Positions 1 to 7,508 of a DNA stretch of 42,169 nt are shown here, piece after piece; position 1 is the first letter of the stretch, and every line of letters starts with the position of its first letter. The translations under genes and the position numbers were made by a program. A model generated the notes under the pieces. It ran no database searches, had not been told where the DNA came from, and saw only the letters and a program-made list of their open reading frames with translations. This DNA comes from Chthoniobacteraceae bacterium. GTDB taxonomy: Bacteria > Verrucomicrobiota > Verrucomicrobiia > Chthoniobacterales > Chthoniobacteraceae. The stretch covers positions 1 through 42,169 of the forward strand of contig CANJNZ010000040.1 in assembly GCA_947476045.1 (NCBI GenBank). The letters are read 5' to 3'.

Positions 1-98
1 TACGCCCGCACCAAATTCGGGAGCCACCCCCAGCTCCGAAAACACCCCCATTGACACACCAAAACCAACCATGAAACTGTAACCAAAGTCCACGGCAG

Positions 99-145
99 GT
101 GTTACCCATGTCCTGACCCATATGTGTTACCTATGTCCTGACCCA
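99..145. repeat. 22-bp direct repeat pair, period 25
   Basis: Two copies of a 22-bp word starting gtgttac and ending gtcctgaccca lie at 99-120 and 124-145, separated by tat and differing at one position (C versus T). The arrangement resembles repeated transposase-binding words near insertion-sequence termini. No IS gene is present in the window to confirm this. Confidence 0.7.
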
Positions 146-166
146 CGCCGATGGAGCGGCGCAGAT

Positions 167-192
167 TCACCAGTCACCAGTCACCAGTCACC
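167..192. repeat. TCACCAG heptamer tandem repeat
   Basis: About 3.7 copies of the 7-bp unit TCACCAG run in tandem. It is non-coding and sits beside the 22-bp direct repeats. It could be a length-variable microsatellite. No function can be assigned. Confidence 0.75.
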
Positions 193-337
193 GCAACATA
201 AACACGCAGACTCCCACCCGTCGGGACGACACGGTTGCCAGCGCCCTCCAGCGCTGCCCTTCGGGCTGCCTGCGGCAGGCGATGTCGCTCCGCTCCATTC
301 CCGCCTCCCGACACTCGCTACTCTCGGGGGGCGGCGC

Positions 338-763
338 TCACTTCGCTGGGCAGATGACGGGGATCAACTGCCTGCCGTGGCGGCGATAGACTTTGAAGTC
401 GGCGTCGAGCGTTACGAGCGGGAGCTTCGGGTGCAGTTCGGAGAGGCGCACGAGGCAGGCGTCGGCGAGGGACATCGGCACGTTGACGTAGCGATCCATG
501 AGCGCGCTGATAGCCGCCGCCTCGTCTTCGAGGTGGAAGGACAAGTCGAAGACTCCATCCGCGAGCATCGCGCGCAGCCGTGCGAGGTGTCGTGGCAGAC
601 GGCGCAGGAGGAACCACGCCTCGCTGATGACAGCCTCGCAAGTGATGAGCGTGCCGTCGTGCTGGCGGAACTGTTCCACCGCCCATGTGTGAAACTGCTC
701 GTCCTCAGCGAGCCACGCCACGAGCGGGCCGGTGTCGAGGAGGATGCCTCTACTTGCGGCCAT
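338..763 (-). CDS. vapC: PIN-domain ribonuclease toxin (VapC family)
   Basis: This 141-residue protein has the length and layout of a VapC toxin, a Mg-dependent PIN-fold endoribonuclease that cleaves RNA and is neutralised by its cognate antitoxin. Visible PIN acidic positions are Asp10 in LLDTGPLVA, Glu48 in VISEAWF, Asp101 in SLADACLV, and Asp120/Asp122 in TLDADF. The ATG at 761-763 lies inside the 3' end of the upstream antitoxin gene (14-nt overlap), the usual coupled antitoxin-toxin arrangement. The RNA target cannot be told from sequence. All catalytic acids appear intact, so I expect an active toxin. Confidence 0.88.
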   Translation of the reverse strand: MAASRGILLDTGPLVAWLAEDEQFHTWAVEQFRQHDGTLITCEAVISEAWFLLRRLPRHLARLRAMLADGVFDLSFHLEDEAAAISALMDRYVNVPMSLADACLVRLSELHPKLPLVTLDADFKVYRRHGRQLIPVICPAK

Positions 764-1004
764 AGCCGTCGAGGTGCTTGGGATTGGAGGCGAGATCCTT
801 CACACCCGTCGCCCCCGCGCCCTGGTATTTTTGCAGGCGTTCGTGCAGAGAGGGGCGCGCCTTTTTTCGCGACACCGGATGCGCGGGCATCGCCTGAAGA
901 AGGAGATCGCGGACGATGGCGGATTTCGTCTGTTTGCGGCTCGCCGCCGTCGCGTCCAAAGAGGCATTCAGGAAGTCGGGCAGCTTGATCGTGATCGTCT
1001 TCAT
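750..1004 (-). CDS. ribbon-helix-helix antitoxin
   Basis: This 84-residue protein starts MKTITIKLPDFLNASLDA, a beta strand followed by two helices typical of CopG/MetJ-type ribbon-helix-helix DNA-binding antitoxins. The basic, less ordered C-terminal half (about 45-84) is where such antitoxins usually grip the toxin. It precedes and overlaps the PIN toxin gene by 14 nt, so the two are almost certainly co-transcribed. By family precedent the antitoxin would repress its own promoter, in the gap to its right. The pairing with the PIN gene supports the call more than the sequence alone does. Confidence 0.8.
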   Translation of the reverse strand: MKTITIKLPDFLNASLDATAASRKQTKSAIVRDLLLQAMPAHPVSRKKARPSLHERLQKYQGAGATGVKDLASNPKHLDGYGRK

Positions 1005-1084
1005 GCGGGAAAGGTAATACCTCCAGATAGCATGGCAATACGGAATTCGCCGAGGATGTGGTGTCCTGTGCTGCTGTTGTTTTT

Positions 1085-1213
1085 AACTACAGAGGGCACA
1101 GAGAGCACGGAGAGGCAGAGGATACGGTTTAACATCTCAACACTCTTTTTCGTTTGCTGTCGGCGTCTTAGCGAATCACCCGCTTCTCCGTGTCCTCTGC
1201 GTCCTCTGTAGTT
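1085..1213. repeat. inverted-repeat element ('cacagag' type)
   Basis: Two 31-nt arms face each other at 1085-1115 and 1183-1213. The left arm begins aactacagagggcacagag, and the reverse complement of the right arm begins aactacagaggacgcagag, with about 26 of 31 positions matching. The centre is non-coding. Similar purine-rich acagagg/cacggag repeats are scattered between genes in many environmental bacteria, and this appears to be a mobile or palindromic intergenic repeat. It occupies most of the 1005-1326 gap. The rest of that gap holds only a 6-bp hairpin at 1264-1278 (ccgctt/aagcgg) and presumably the tig promoter. Confidence 0.7.
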
Positions 1214-1326
1214 TCATCTGTAGAGCTCCGGCTCGGGATGAAATGTGATTTTTCTCGAATTGACCGCTTGGCAAGCGGCCAGTCCCCGCTATTTTCGCCG
1301 CCCTTTTCAACCACGCAAACAACATC

Positions 1327-2655
1327 ATGAACGTCGCTTTTGAACCACTACCGAACTGTCTCGCCACCCTCCGCATCGAAGTGGAACCGGATTCAGTCAA
1401 GAAAACCTGGGATGGCGTGGCCGGCCAGTATTTCAAACAAGCCAAGCTGCCGGGTTTCCGCGCCGGCAAGGCTCCGCGCTCGGTCGTGGAGAGGAAATTT
1501 ACGAAGGAGATTCGCGAGGAAGTCACCAAGCAGGTGCTCACGGATGCGTGCCGCGAGGCCATCAAGGACAAGGGCCTGCGCGTGCTTTCCCTTTCCGAAG
1601 TGCAGGACGTGGTGTGGGGCGATGACAAGTCGCTGAAATTTAGCGCGACGCTCGTGTTGCATCCGAATTTTGATCTGCCGGACTACAAGGGCATCGCGGT
1701 GACGGCTCCGGGCGCGGAAGTGGCGGAGAGTGAAATTGACGAGGCGCTCGAAAACCTGCGCGACCAGCAGGCGGACTTCCCGGATGTGGAGCCTGCGCGC
1801 CCTGCGGCGATGGGCGATTTCGTGGTGGTGGACTACGACGGCCTCATCGAAGGCGAGCCTGCGCACGTGAAATTCCCGAAGGCGGGCAAGCCGCTTTCGC
1901 ACAACACGGATTTCTGGATCAAGATGACGGACGAGGCGTTTTTCCCCGGCTACTGCGCGCAGGTCGTCGGCATGAATGTCGGCGAGACCCGCGAGTTCGA
2001 CATCGAGGTTCCTTCGGATTTCCCAGTGGAAGGGATGCCCGGCTCGAAGATTCACTACAAAGTGACGCTGAAGGGGCTGAAGGCGCGCACGCTGCCTGAG
2101 CTGAACGATGCGTTCGCCGACACGGTGGCGAAGGGCAAGACGCTCGCGGAAGTGCGCATCATGGCGCGCGAGGAATTGCAGAAGCAGAAGCACGCGCAGA
2201 TTGATGCAGCCAAGCGCAACGGCGTGATGTCGCACCTCATCTCGAAGGTGGAATGCGAACTGCCGACGCAGATGGTGCGCAGCCAGACGCAGACGATCCT
2301 TTCCGAAATCGTCCGCGAAAACACGACACGCGGCGTGACCGAGGATGTGATGAAAGAGCATGAGCGTGAGTTGGTCGGCAGCGCAGCGCAGAGTGCGCGC
2401 GACCGCATCAAGGGAACGTTCGTGCTGCTGCGCATCGCCGAGCAGGAAGGCATCAAAGTGACCGAGATGGAACTGCGCCAGCGCATCAGCTCGCTCGCCC
2501 GCAAATACCAGATGACCTTCGACAAAATGCTCAAGGAACTCCAGAAGCGCGGCGCGATTGATCAAATCAGCGAGGAAGTGCTCACTGCAAAAACACTCGA
2601 TTTCGTGACCTCACATGCAACCGTCACCGCAGCGGCAAACGAAGAAGCCAAGTAA
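1327..2655 (+). CDS. tig: trigger factor, ribosome-associated chaperone
   Basis: Trigger factor binds the ribosome exit tunnel and shields nascent chains, and also has prolyl isomerase activity. The 442-residue length is typical. The N-terminal ribosome-binding signature GFRAGKAP is at residues 43-50. An FKBP-like domain follows (about 160-250, with GDFVVVDYDG and ETREFDIEVPSDFP), then the helical C-terminal substrate cradle to the end. The ATG at 1327 has no clear Shine-Dalgarno sequence, like many genes in this window. The stop is 6 nt before clpP, so the two form the conserved tig-clpP pair. clpX, which often follows, is absent here. Confidence 0.96.
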   Translation: MNVAFEPLPNCLATLRIEVEPDSVKKTWDGVAGQYFKQAKLPGFRAGKAPRSVVERKFTKEIREEVTKQVLTDACREAIKDKGLRVLSLSEVQDVVWGDDKSLKFSATLVLHPNFDLPDYKGIAVTAPGAEVAESEIDEALENLRDQQADFPDVEPARPAAMGDFVVVDYDGLIEGEPAHVKFPKAGKPLSHNTDFWIKMTDEAFFPGYCAQVVGMNVGETREFDIEVPSDFPVEGMPGSKIHYKVTLKGLKARTLPELNDAFADTVAKGKTLAEVRIMAREELQKQKHAQIDAAKRNGVMSHLISKVECELPTQMVRSQTQTILSEIVRENTTRGVTEDVMKEHERELVGSAAQSARDRIKGTFVLLRIAEQEGIKVTEMELRQRISSLARKYQMTFDKMLKELQKRGAIDQISEEVLTAKTLDFVTSHATVTAAANEEAK

Positions 2656-2661
2656 CACACC

Positions 2662-3327
2662 ATGTTTTTACCACCACACGACAAGACCATCATGACCCCA
2701 CGCGCCGGCATCTACAGCCCGGTGATTTACGAGCAGGACGGACGCGGCGTTTTCCAGTTCGACGTTTACTCGCGCCTGCTGAAGGACCGGATCATGTTCA
2801 TCGGCACGGAGATTGATGACCTCGTGGCCAACGCGATCATCGCCCACCTGCTCTACCTGCAAATGGAGGACGGGAAAAAGGACATCCATCTTTATATCAA
2901 CAGCCCCGGCGGTTCCATCACCGCCGGCCTCGCGATCTACGACACGATGCAATTCCTGACGTGCGAAATTAACACCTACTGCATCGGCATGGCCGCGAGC
3001 ATGGGCGCAGTGCTCCTGTGCGCAGGAACAAAGGGTAAACGCTACGCGCTGCCGAACAGCGACATCATGATCCACCAGGCCAGTGGCGGCGCACGCGGCA
3101 CTGCTGCGGACGTGGAGCGCACGGTCGAGTTTCTTTACAAACTGAACAAGCGCACCAAAGGCATCATCGCCCGCCACACTGGGCAGACGGTGGAAAAGGT
3201 GAACCACGATTGCGACCGCGATTTCTTCATGTCCGCACTCGAAGCCAAGGAATACGGCCTCGTGGACGAAGTGGTAAGCTCGCGCAAAGATGTGCCCAAT
3301 TTCGCCGAGCTGACAAAGCCCGCGTAA
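2662..3327 (+). CDS. clpP: ATP-dependent Clp protease proteolytic subunit
   Basis: ClpP forms the barrel-shaped serine protease core that degrades proteins fed by Clp ATPases. The 221-residue protein carries the complete catalytic triad: Ser113 in GMAASMG, His138 in MIHQASGG and Asp187 in CDRDFF. The oligomerisation and substrate-groove segments [10 protein letters not shown] and [10 protein letters not shown] are also present. The first ATG (2662) gives a short leader; an alternative ATG at 2692 begins MTPRAG. It follows tig by 6 nt and ends just before a strong hairpin, so no downstream clpX is co-transcribed. Confidence 0.96.
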   Translation: MFLPPHDKTIMTPRAGIYSPVIYEQDGRGVFQFDVYSRLLKDRIMFIGTEIDDLVANAIIAHLLYLQMEDGKKDIHLYINSPGGSITAGLAIYDTMQFLTCEINTYCIGMAASMGAVLLCAGTKGKRYALPNSDIMIHQASGGARGTAADVERTVEFLYKLNKRTKGIIARHTGQTVEKVNHDCDRDFFMSALEAKEYGLVDEVVSSRKDVPNFAELTKPA

Positions 3328-3352
3328 ATCGGAACGAACCATTCAAACCAAC

Positions 3353-3388
3353 AAGAGCACGAAGTCCTCAAAGGATTTCGTGCTCTTT
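3353..3388 (+). terminator. hairpin terminator after clpP
   Basis: A 16-bp stem (3353-3368 with 3372-3387, one G-T wobble) encloses a 3-nt loop, with the core aagagcacgaa/ttcgtgctctt. It starts about 25 nt after the clpP stop. The T-run is short, so efficiency is uncertain. Confidence 0.7.
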
Positions 3389-3474
3389 GAATTTGGAGGC
3401 GCGACGCACAGCGATCACTTTCACAAGTGCCGCGCTTGACTTCCATGCGCCGCAAGATGCCAATCCGCGCCTGC

Positions 3475-4323
3475 ATGAAACTACTCCTTACACTCGCTGC
3501 GCTGGCACTGCCCGTCTTTGCCGCCGATCCCATTCCCGAAAACCTCAAGCAAGGTGGCTTCGCCATCGGCTGTCAGGCTTGGACCTTCAACAAGTTCACC
3601 GTCTTTGAAGCCATCGAAAAGACCGAACAGGCTGGCGGCAAAGTGATCGAATTTTTCCCCGGCCAGCGTCTCTCGAAGGAAGAGCCGAATGTAAAATTTG
3701 ACCACAACGTCTCGAAGGAAGTTTTGGAAAAAGTGCAGGCCAAACTGAAGCAACACAACATCACGCCCATGGCCTACGGCGTCGTCCCTCTTTCCAAAAA
3801 CGAGGAGAGCTGCCGCAAAGTTTTTGAATTCTCGAAGGCGCTCGGCATCCGCGTTATCAACACCGAGTCCGTGGACGCGATTGATACCTTCGAGAAGCTC
3901 GTGAAGGAATTCGACATCAAGGTCGGCTTCCACGATCACCCGAAGCAGCCCAACAACCCCAACTACAAAATGTGGGATCCCGAATACATCCTCTCCGTTG
4001 TGAAGGATCGTGACGTGCGCATCGGCTCCTGCGCCGACACCGGCCACTGGGTGCGCTCGGGGTTGAAGCCCGTGGACTGCATCAAAATCCTCAAAGGCCA
4101 CATTGTCAGCAGCCACCTCAAGGATCTCCACGCGCCGCTCCCGAGCGGCCACGACGTGCCCTACGGCACCGGCGTGAGCGACGTAAAAGGCATCCTCGAT
4201 GAATACAAAGCGCAGGGCTTCGCAGGACCAATCTCCGTCGAATACGAATACAAACAGGACAACAACCTCGACGACGTGAAGCTGTGCATTGACTACGTCC
4301 GCAACTACGACGCGAAGAAATAG
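3475..4323 (+). CDS. exported sugar phosphate isomerase/epimerase-like TIM-barrel protein
   Basis: The protein belongs by pattern to the xylose-isomerase-like/AP-endonuclease 2 TIM-barrel superfamily, which isomerises or epimerises sugars using a divalent metal. Likely metal and substrate residues sit in INTESV, GFHDHP, SCADTGHW, SSHLKDL and SVEYEY. I chose ATG 3475 because it opens directly with a signal peptide, MKLLLTLAALALPVFAA (residues 1-17); the frame is open to 3427 but that extension would bury the signal. The mature part is about 265 residues, normal for the family. Such periplasmic members are abundant in Planctomycetota and Verrucomicrobiota, and their substrates are mostly unknown. 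It stands alone between two terminators. Confidence 0.85.
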   Translation: MKLLLTLAALALPVFAADPIPENLKQGGFAIGCQAWTFNKFTVFEAIEKTEQAGGKVIEFFPGQRLSKEEPNVKFDHNVSKEVLEKVQAKLKQHNITPMAYGVVPLSKNEESCRKVFEFSKALGIRVINTESVDAIDTFEKLVKEFDIKVGFHDHPKQPNNPNYKMWDPEYILSVVKDRDVRIGSCADTGHWVRSGLKPVDCIKILKGHIVSSHLKDLHAPLPSGHDVPYGTGVSDVKGILDEYKAQGFAGPISVEYEYKQDNNLDDVKLCIDYVRNYDAKK

Positions 4324-4340
4324 TCGCCTTTAAAAGAAAG

Positions 4341-4376
4341 AGGGCGGGCTTCCAAATCGGAGGCCCGCCCTTTTTT
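4341..4376. terminator. strong bidirectional intrinsic terminator
   Basis: A 13-bp GC-rich stem (agggcgggcttcc with ggaggcccgccct, one wobble) has a 5-nt loop and is followed by six Ts at 4371-4376. On the other strand the flank is also T-rich (ctttctttt). It separates the converging isomerase-like gene and the cyclophilin gene and probably ends both transcripts. Confidence 0.9.
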
Positions 4377-4397
4377 CTGTCGTGAAAGTGTGCGCGA

Positions 4398-4895
4398 CTA
4401 GCCGAGCACCTTGTTCCACTTGTCGAGATTCGCCTTCTCCTCGGCGAAAAGCTCGTCCGTGGAATCGAGAACATCAATGGTCTTGATTTTGTCGCCAGCG
4501 CGGATGGCGTCCACGATGTCCTGCCCCTTTGTCACTTCGCCGAAGACGGCGTGCTTTCCATCAAGCCACGGACACGGGACGTGCGTCACAAAGAACTGGC
4601 TGCCGTTCGTGGCGGGGCCTGCATTTGCCATCGAAAACATGCCGGGTTTCGTGTGCTTGAGGGAGCGATCAATTTCATCGGCAAACCGGTAGCCGGGGCC
4701 GCCGGAGCCGGTGCCGGTCGGGTCGCCGCCCTGAATCATGAAATCAGGAATGACGCGGTGAAATTTGATTCCGTTGTAGTAACCGCGCTTGGCGAGGTTC
4801 AGGAAGTTTGCGCAAGTCATGGGCACTTTGCTCGAAAAGAGCGTGGCCTCGATGCTGCCTTTGTCGGTGTGAAGAATAATGCGGGTATCAGTCAT
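4398..4895 (-). CDS. ppiB: cyclophilin-type peptidyl-prolyl cis-trans isomerase
   Basis: This enzyme speeds proline isomerisation during protein folding. The 165-residue single-domain cyclophilin has no signal peptide, so it is probably cytoplasmic. Active-site positions are present: Arg47 and Phe52 with Gln55 in [15 protein letters not shown], Gln100 and Phe102 in GSQFFVT, and Trp110 with His115 in [11 protein letters not shown]. It lies 58 nt downstream of the AlgD-like gene in the same direction and ends just before the bidirectional terminator, so it may be the last gene of the leftward operon. The symbol follows the cytosolic-type layout and is provisional. Confidence 0.93.
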   Translation of the reverse strand: MTDTRIILHTDKGSIEATLFSSKVPMTCANFLNLAKRGYYNGIKFHRVIPDFMIQGGDPTGTGSGGPGYRFADEIDRSLKHTKPGMFSMANAGPATNGSQFFVTHVPCPWLDGKHAVFGEVTKGQDIVDAIRAGDKIKTIDVLDSTDELFAEEKANLDKWNKVLG

Positions 4896-4953
4896 GGCCG
4901 CCGAAACTGCCGCCCCGCCCTCCGCGTGGCAACATGGAACTTAGAATCGAACA

Positions 4954-6267
4954 CTAACCGCAAAGGCGCTCGTAACGAGCGGCAGTCTCGGGCGTGCGGC
5001 CTGAACTGGTGAGATCAATTACGCGCTGCTCGGCGCTCAGCGTTTTCAATGCGGAGAGGTAGGCGTCGTTGATGTTACCGAGGAGCACGATGTCGGTTTC
5101 TTGCACGGCAGCGGCGGCGCTTTCCACCATGAGACGCGCGAGGTGCGGGATGTGTTGTTCGATGTAGCGGCGGTTTGCACCGACGAGACGCGCGGTGTTC
5201 ACATGCGGATCGAAAAGACGTAGCTCGCAGCCTTTTCCGAGCAATGTTTCGATGACAGTGACGACGGGGCTTTCACGCAAATCATCAGTGCCGCCCTTGA
5301 ATGCGAATCCGAGCACGCCGATGCGCTTGCGTCCATCCGCCGTGATGAGGCGCACGGTGTTTTTGATCTGCGCGTCGTTGCTCGTGGTGATGTTGGCGAG
5401 CATCGGGATTTCCACGTCGCGCGAACGTGCCGCCCATGTCATCGCGCGTAGGTCTTTCGGCAGACACGAGCCGCCGTAGGCAAAACCGGGCTTCAAGTAG
5501 GCGGGCGAGAGGTTGAGCTTCGTGTCCTGACAGAAAATGCGCATCACTTCGTGCGCATCCACGCCAAGCGCCTTGCTGAGCATGCCCACTTCGTTGCCGA
5601 AGGTAATCTTCAGCGCGTGAAAAATATTGTCGCAGTATTTCACCATCTCGGCGACGCGGATTGCGGTGTGAATCATCGGGCCGGGCAACCCGTCGTATAG
5701 CTTCGCCACCAGCGCTCCGTCGGCGGCGTTCGCGCTGCCGATGACCGTCTTTGGCGGCGCGTAAAAATCGCGCACCGCTGTGCTTTCGCGCATGAACTCG
5801 GGGTTCATCACTACGCCGAAATCACGGTCGAACTTTTTGCCGGACGAACTTTCCAGCGCGGGAATTACGATGCTCTCGATAGTGCCCGGCAGCACAGTCG
5901 AACGAACGACAACCACGTGGCGTGACGTTTTTTCGCGCAACGCAGCGCCGATGTCCTCGCACACACGTCGGATGTAAGTGAGTTCGAGTTCCCCGCTCGG
6001 CTGCGATGGAGTGCCGACACACAAAAGGCTGAGTTCGGTTTCCATCACCGCCGCCTTCGCATCCGTGCTCGCGCGCAAACTGCCATTCGCCACAGCATCG
6101 CGCAGGACGTCTTCGATCTCCGCCTCGATGATCGGCGAGCGCCCGCTGTTGATGAGGTCAACTTTCGTCTGCTCGGTATCCACGCCAAGCACGCGATGCC
6201 CCGCTTTCGCGAAGCAACCTGCGATGACGGTGCCGACATAGCCGAGGCCAAAGATGGAGAGATTCAT
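4954..6267 (-). CDS. algD: GDP-mannose 6-dehydrogenase (AlgD-like UDP-Glc/GDP-Man dehydrogenase)
   Basis: Enzymes of this family oxidise a nucleotide hexose twice with NAD+ to the uronic acid. The 437-residue protein starts MNLSIFGLGYVGTVIAGCFA, a Rossmann NAD-binding loop. It has RSTVLPGT (122-129), NPEFMREST (155-163) and the catalytic nucleophile Cys268 in GGSCLPKD, and a C-terminal sugar-nucleotide domain with FKGGTDDLRESP. From memory of Pseudomonas AlgD, local motifs and the Cys268 position match GDP-mannose dehydrogenase better than UDP-glucose dehydrogenase, so GDP-mannuronic acid is the likely product. It follows the GT4 gene by 35 nt in the leftward operon and would supply an acidic precursor. 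No other alginate gene is in the window. Confidence 0.9.
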   Translation of the reverse strand: MNLSIFGLGYVGTVIAGCFAKAGHRVLGVDTEQTKVDLINSGRSPIIEAEIEDVLRDAVANGSLRASTDAKAAVMETELSLLCVGTPSQPSGELELTYIRRVCEDIGAALREKTSRHVVVVRSTVLPGTIESIVIPALESSSGKKFDRDFGVVMNPEFMRESTAVRDFYAPPKTVIGSANAADGALVAKLYDGLPGPMIHTAIRVAEMVKYCDNIFHALKITFGNEVGMLSKALGVDAHEVMRIFCQDTKLNLSPAYLKPGFAYGGSCLPKDLRAMTWAARSRDVEIPMLANITTSNDAQIKNTVRLITADGRKRIGVLGFAFKGGTDDLRESPVVTVIETLLGKGCELRLFDPHVNTARLVGANRRYIEQHIPHLARLMVESAAAAVQETDIVLLGNINDAYLSALKTLSAEQRVIDLTSSGRTPETAARYERLCG

Positions 6268-6302
6268 GGTGTGTTCAGTGCTCAGTAGTTAGTCACGGAG
6301 AG

Positions 6303-7508
6303 TCAAGCGGCTCGTTTTGCCGCAACGGCTGTGAGGTAGTTATCAAAGACATCCGTCACTGCCGACCATCCGAAATTTGCACGAACGTAGTCGCGACCCT
6401 GCACTGCAATAGCGTTGCGGCGGTTGTCATCACGAAGAAGTGAGGAGATGGCCTCGACAAAAGCGGTGGGAGTATCGGCGAGAACGATATGTTCGCCGTC
6501 GTTCAGCGGCAGGCCCTCGGCGCCGATACTCGTGCTCACGACCGGCAGTCCGGCGGCGATGCCCTCGTAAATTTTGATGCGCGTGCCGCCTCCGATGCGC
6601 AGCGGGACGATGAGGATTTCACTTTCCGCCAGATGCGGGCGCACGTCCGGCACTGTGCCGGTGACTTTCCAGCCGGGCTGCTCCGCGAGGGCGCGGATGT
6701 TTGCGGGCGGGTTGCGTCCGACGACGGTGATGGTGAGGTCGGGAAATTGCGCACGGAGCGCGGGCCACATTTCGGAGGAAAACCACAGGACGCTGTCCTG
6801 ATTCGCCATCCAATCCATGCTCCCGAGGAAGACGAGCGAACGCGGGCGCGGCGAGCGGGCGTCGTTGCGGAAATGTTCGGTGTCCACACCGGTCGGCACT
6901 GCGCCAAGGACGTTGGTGAGCGAGTATTCGCGGCGGTGCGCCTCTGCGTCCTCTTCGCTCACCGTCACCACGCCATCGAAACGTGCACACGACCCGGCCT
7001 CGAAGCGTCGAAGCTTCTGCCATTGCTTGCGAAAAAACCAGCGGTGCAGCGGACGCGTTTCGTTCTCGGCTATTCGCTGCCAGATGCGCGCTTCGACGTT
7101 GTGCTGGAAAAGAAGCGACGGCGCACGCGAGGGCTGCCAGTTCACTGCGGGCGTGAGGAAGTCACACACGACAGCATCACACTTGCAGTCGAGTTCGACG
7201 AAGCGTGTAGTCATTTCGCGCGAGCGATATTTTGAAATGACGTAGGGCAGAGGCGAAAAGAGGTTACCAAGCAACTCGGTGAAAAATCCGGCAGAAAACT
7301 TTTTTTTTCCACTCCATGGCACCCAGATTTGTTTTGCGGAATATTCTTGTGCGCTTTCCAGAATTTCGCGCGGTGTCTCCGGAGGGCACAGCGCCAAAAA
7401 TGTCACCTCGTGCCTGCGCGAAAGTTCACGGAGCATATTGTAGGTGCGCAGCTTGCCGCCAGTGTCGAGCGGATGGAGCGGACCGGATTTGAGCCACAGG
7501 AGCCGCAT
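6303..7508 (-). CDS. GT4-family glycosyltransferase (sugar transferase Stp1-like)
   Basis: This retaining GT-B enzyme would transfer a sugar from a nucleotide donor to a lipid-linked glycan at the cytoplasmic membrane. The N-terminal acceptor domain starts MRLLWLKSGPLHPLDTGGK. The C-terminal donor domain has GSMDWMANQDSVLWF, PDVRPHLAESEILIVPLRIGGGTRIK and YEGIAAGLPVV, the usual donor-phosphate-binding loop. The ATG at 7506-7508 overlaps the preceding stop by one base (TGATG), implying translational coupling; a GTG one codon earlier is possible. The overall pattern recalls the sugar transferases found with PEP-CTERM/exosortase polysaccharide loci, although no exosortase is seen here. Confidence 0.88.
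   Translation of the reverse strand: MRLLWLKSGPLHPLDTGGKLRTYNMLRELSRRHEVTFLALCPPETPREILESAQEYSAKQIWVPWSGKKKFSAGFFTELLGNLFSPLPYVISKYRSREMTTRFVELDCKCDAVVCDFLTPAVNWQPSRAPSLLFQHNVEARIWQRIAENETRPLHRWFFRKQWQKLRRFEAGSCARFDGVVTVSEEDAEAHRREYSLTNVLGAVPTGVDTEHFRNDARSPRPRSLVFLGSMDWMANQDSVLWFSSEMWPALRAQFPDLTITVVGRNPPANIRALAEQPGWKVTGTVPDVRPHLAESEILIVPLRIGGGTRIKIYEGIAAGLPVVSTSIGAEGLPLNDGEHIVLADTPTAFVEAISSLLRDDNRRNAIAVQGRDYVRANFGWSAVTDVFDNYLTAVAAKRAA

Larger units (their letters stand above)
1..337. other. gene-poor left edge with short repeats
   Basis: I see no convincing gene here. The strip holds a 22-bp direct repeat pair (99-120 and 124-145), a 7-bp tandem repeat (about 167-192) and a GC-rich stretch full of small palindromic words such as ctgcctgcggcag near 268-280. 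It lies just downstream of the leftward toxin gene. The direct repeats resemble the inward repeats seen at insertion-sequence ends, but no transposase remnant can be read, so an IS scar is only a guess. Confidence 0.5.

Noticed and set aside
167-192. CRISPR-like array
   Set aside because: The repeats are only 7 bp with no unique spacers, so it is a simple tandem repeat.
122-988. Plus-strand frame across the toxin-antitoxin genes
   Set aside because: It is a shadow of the leftward vapC and antitoxin genes, which have clear domains.
1393-2565. Long antisense reading frame over tig (390 codons)
   Set aside because: It mirrors the codon pattern of trigger factor, a well-supported gene, and has no family-like motifs.
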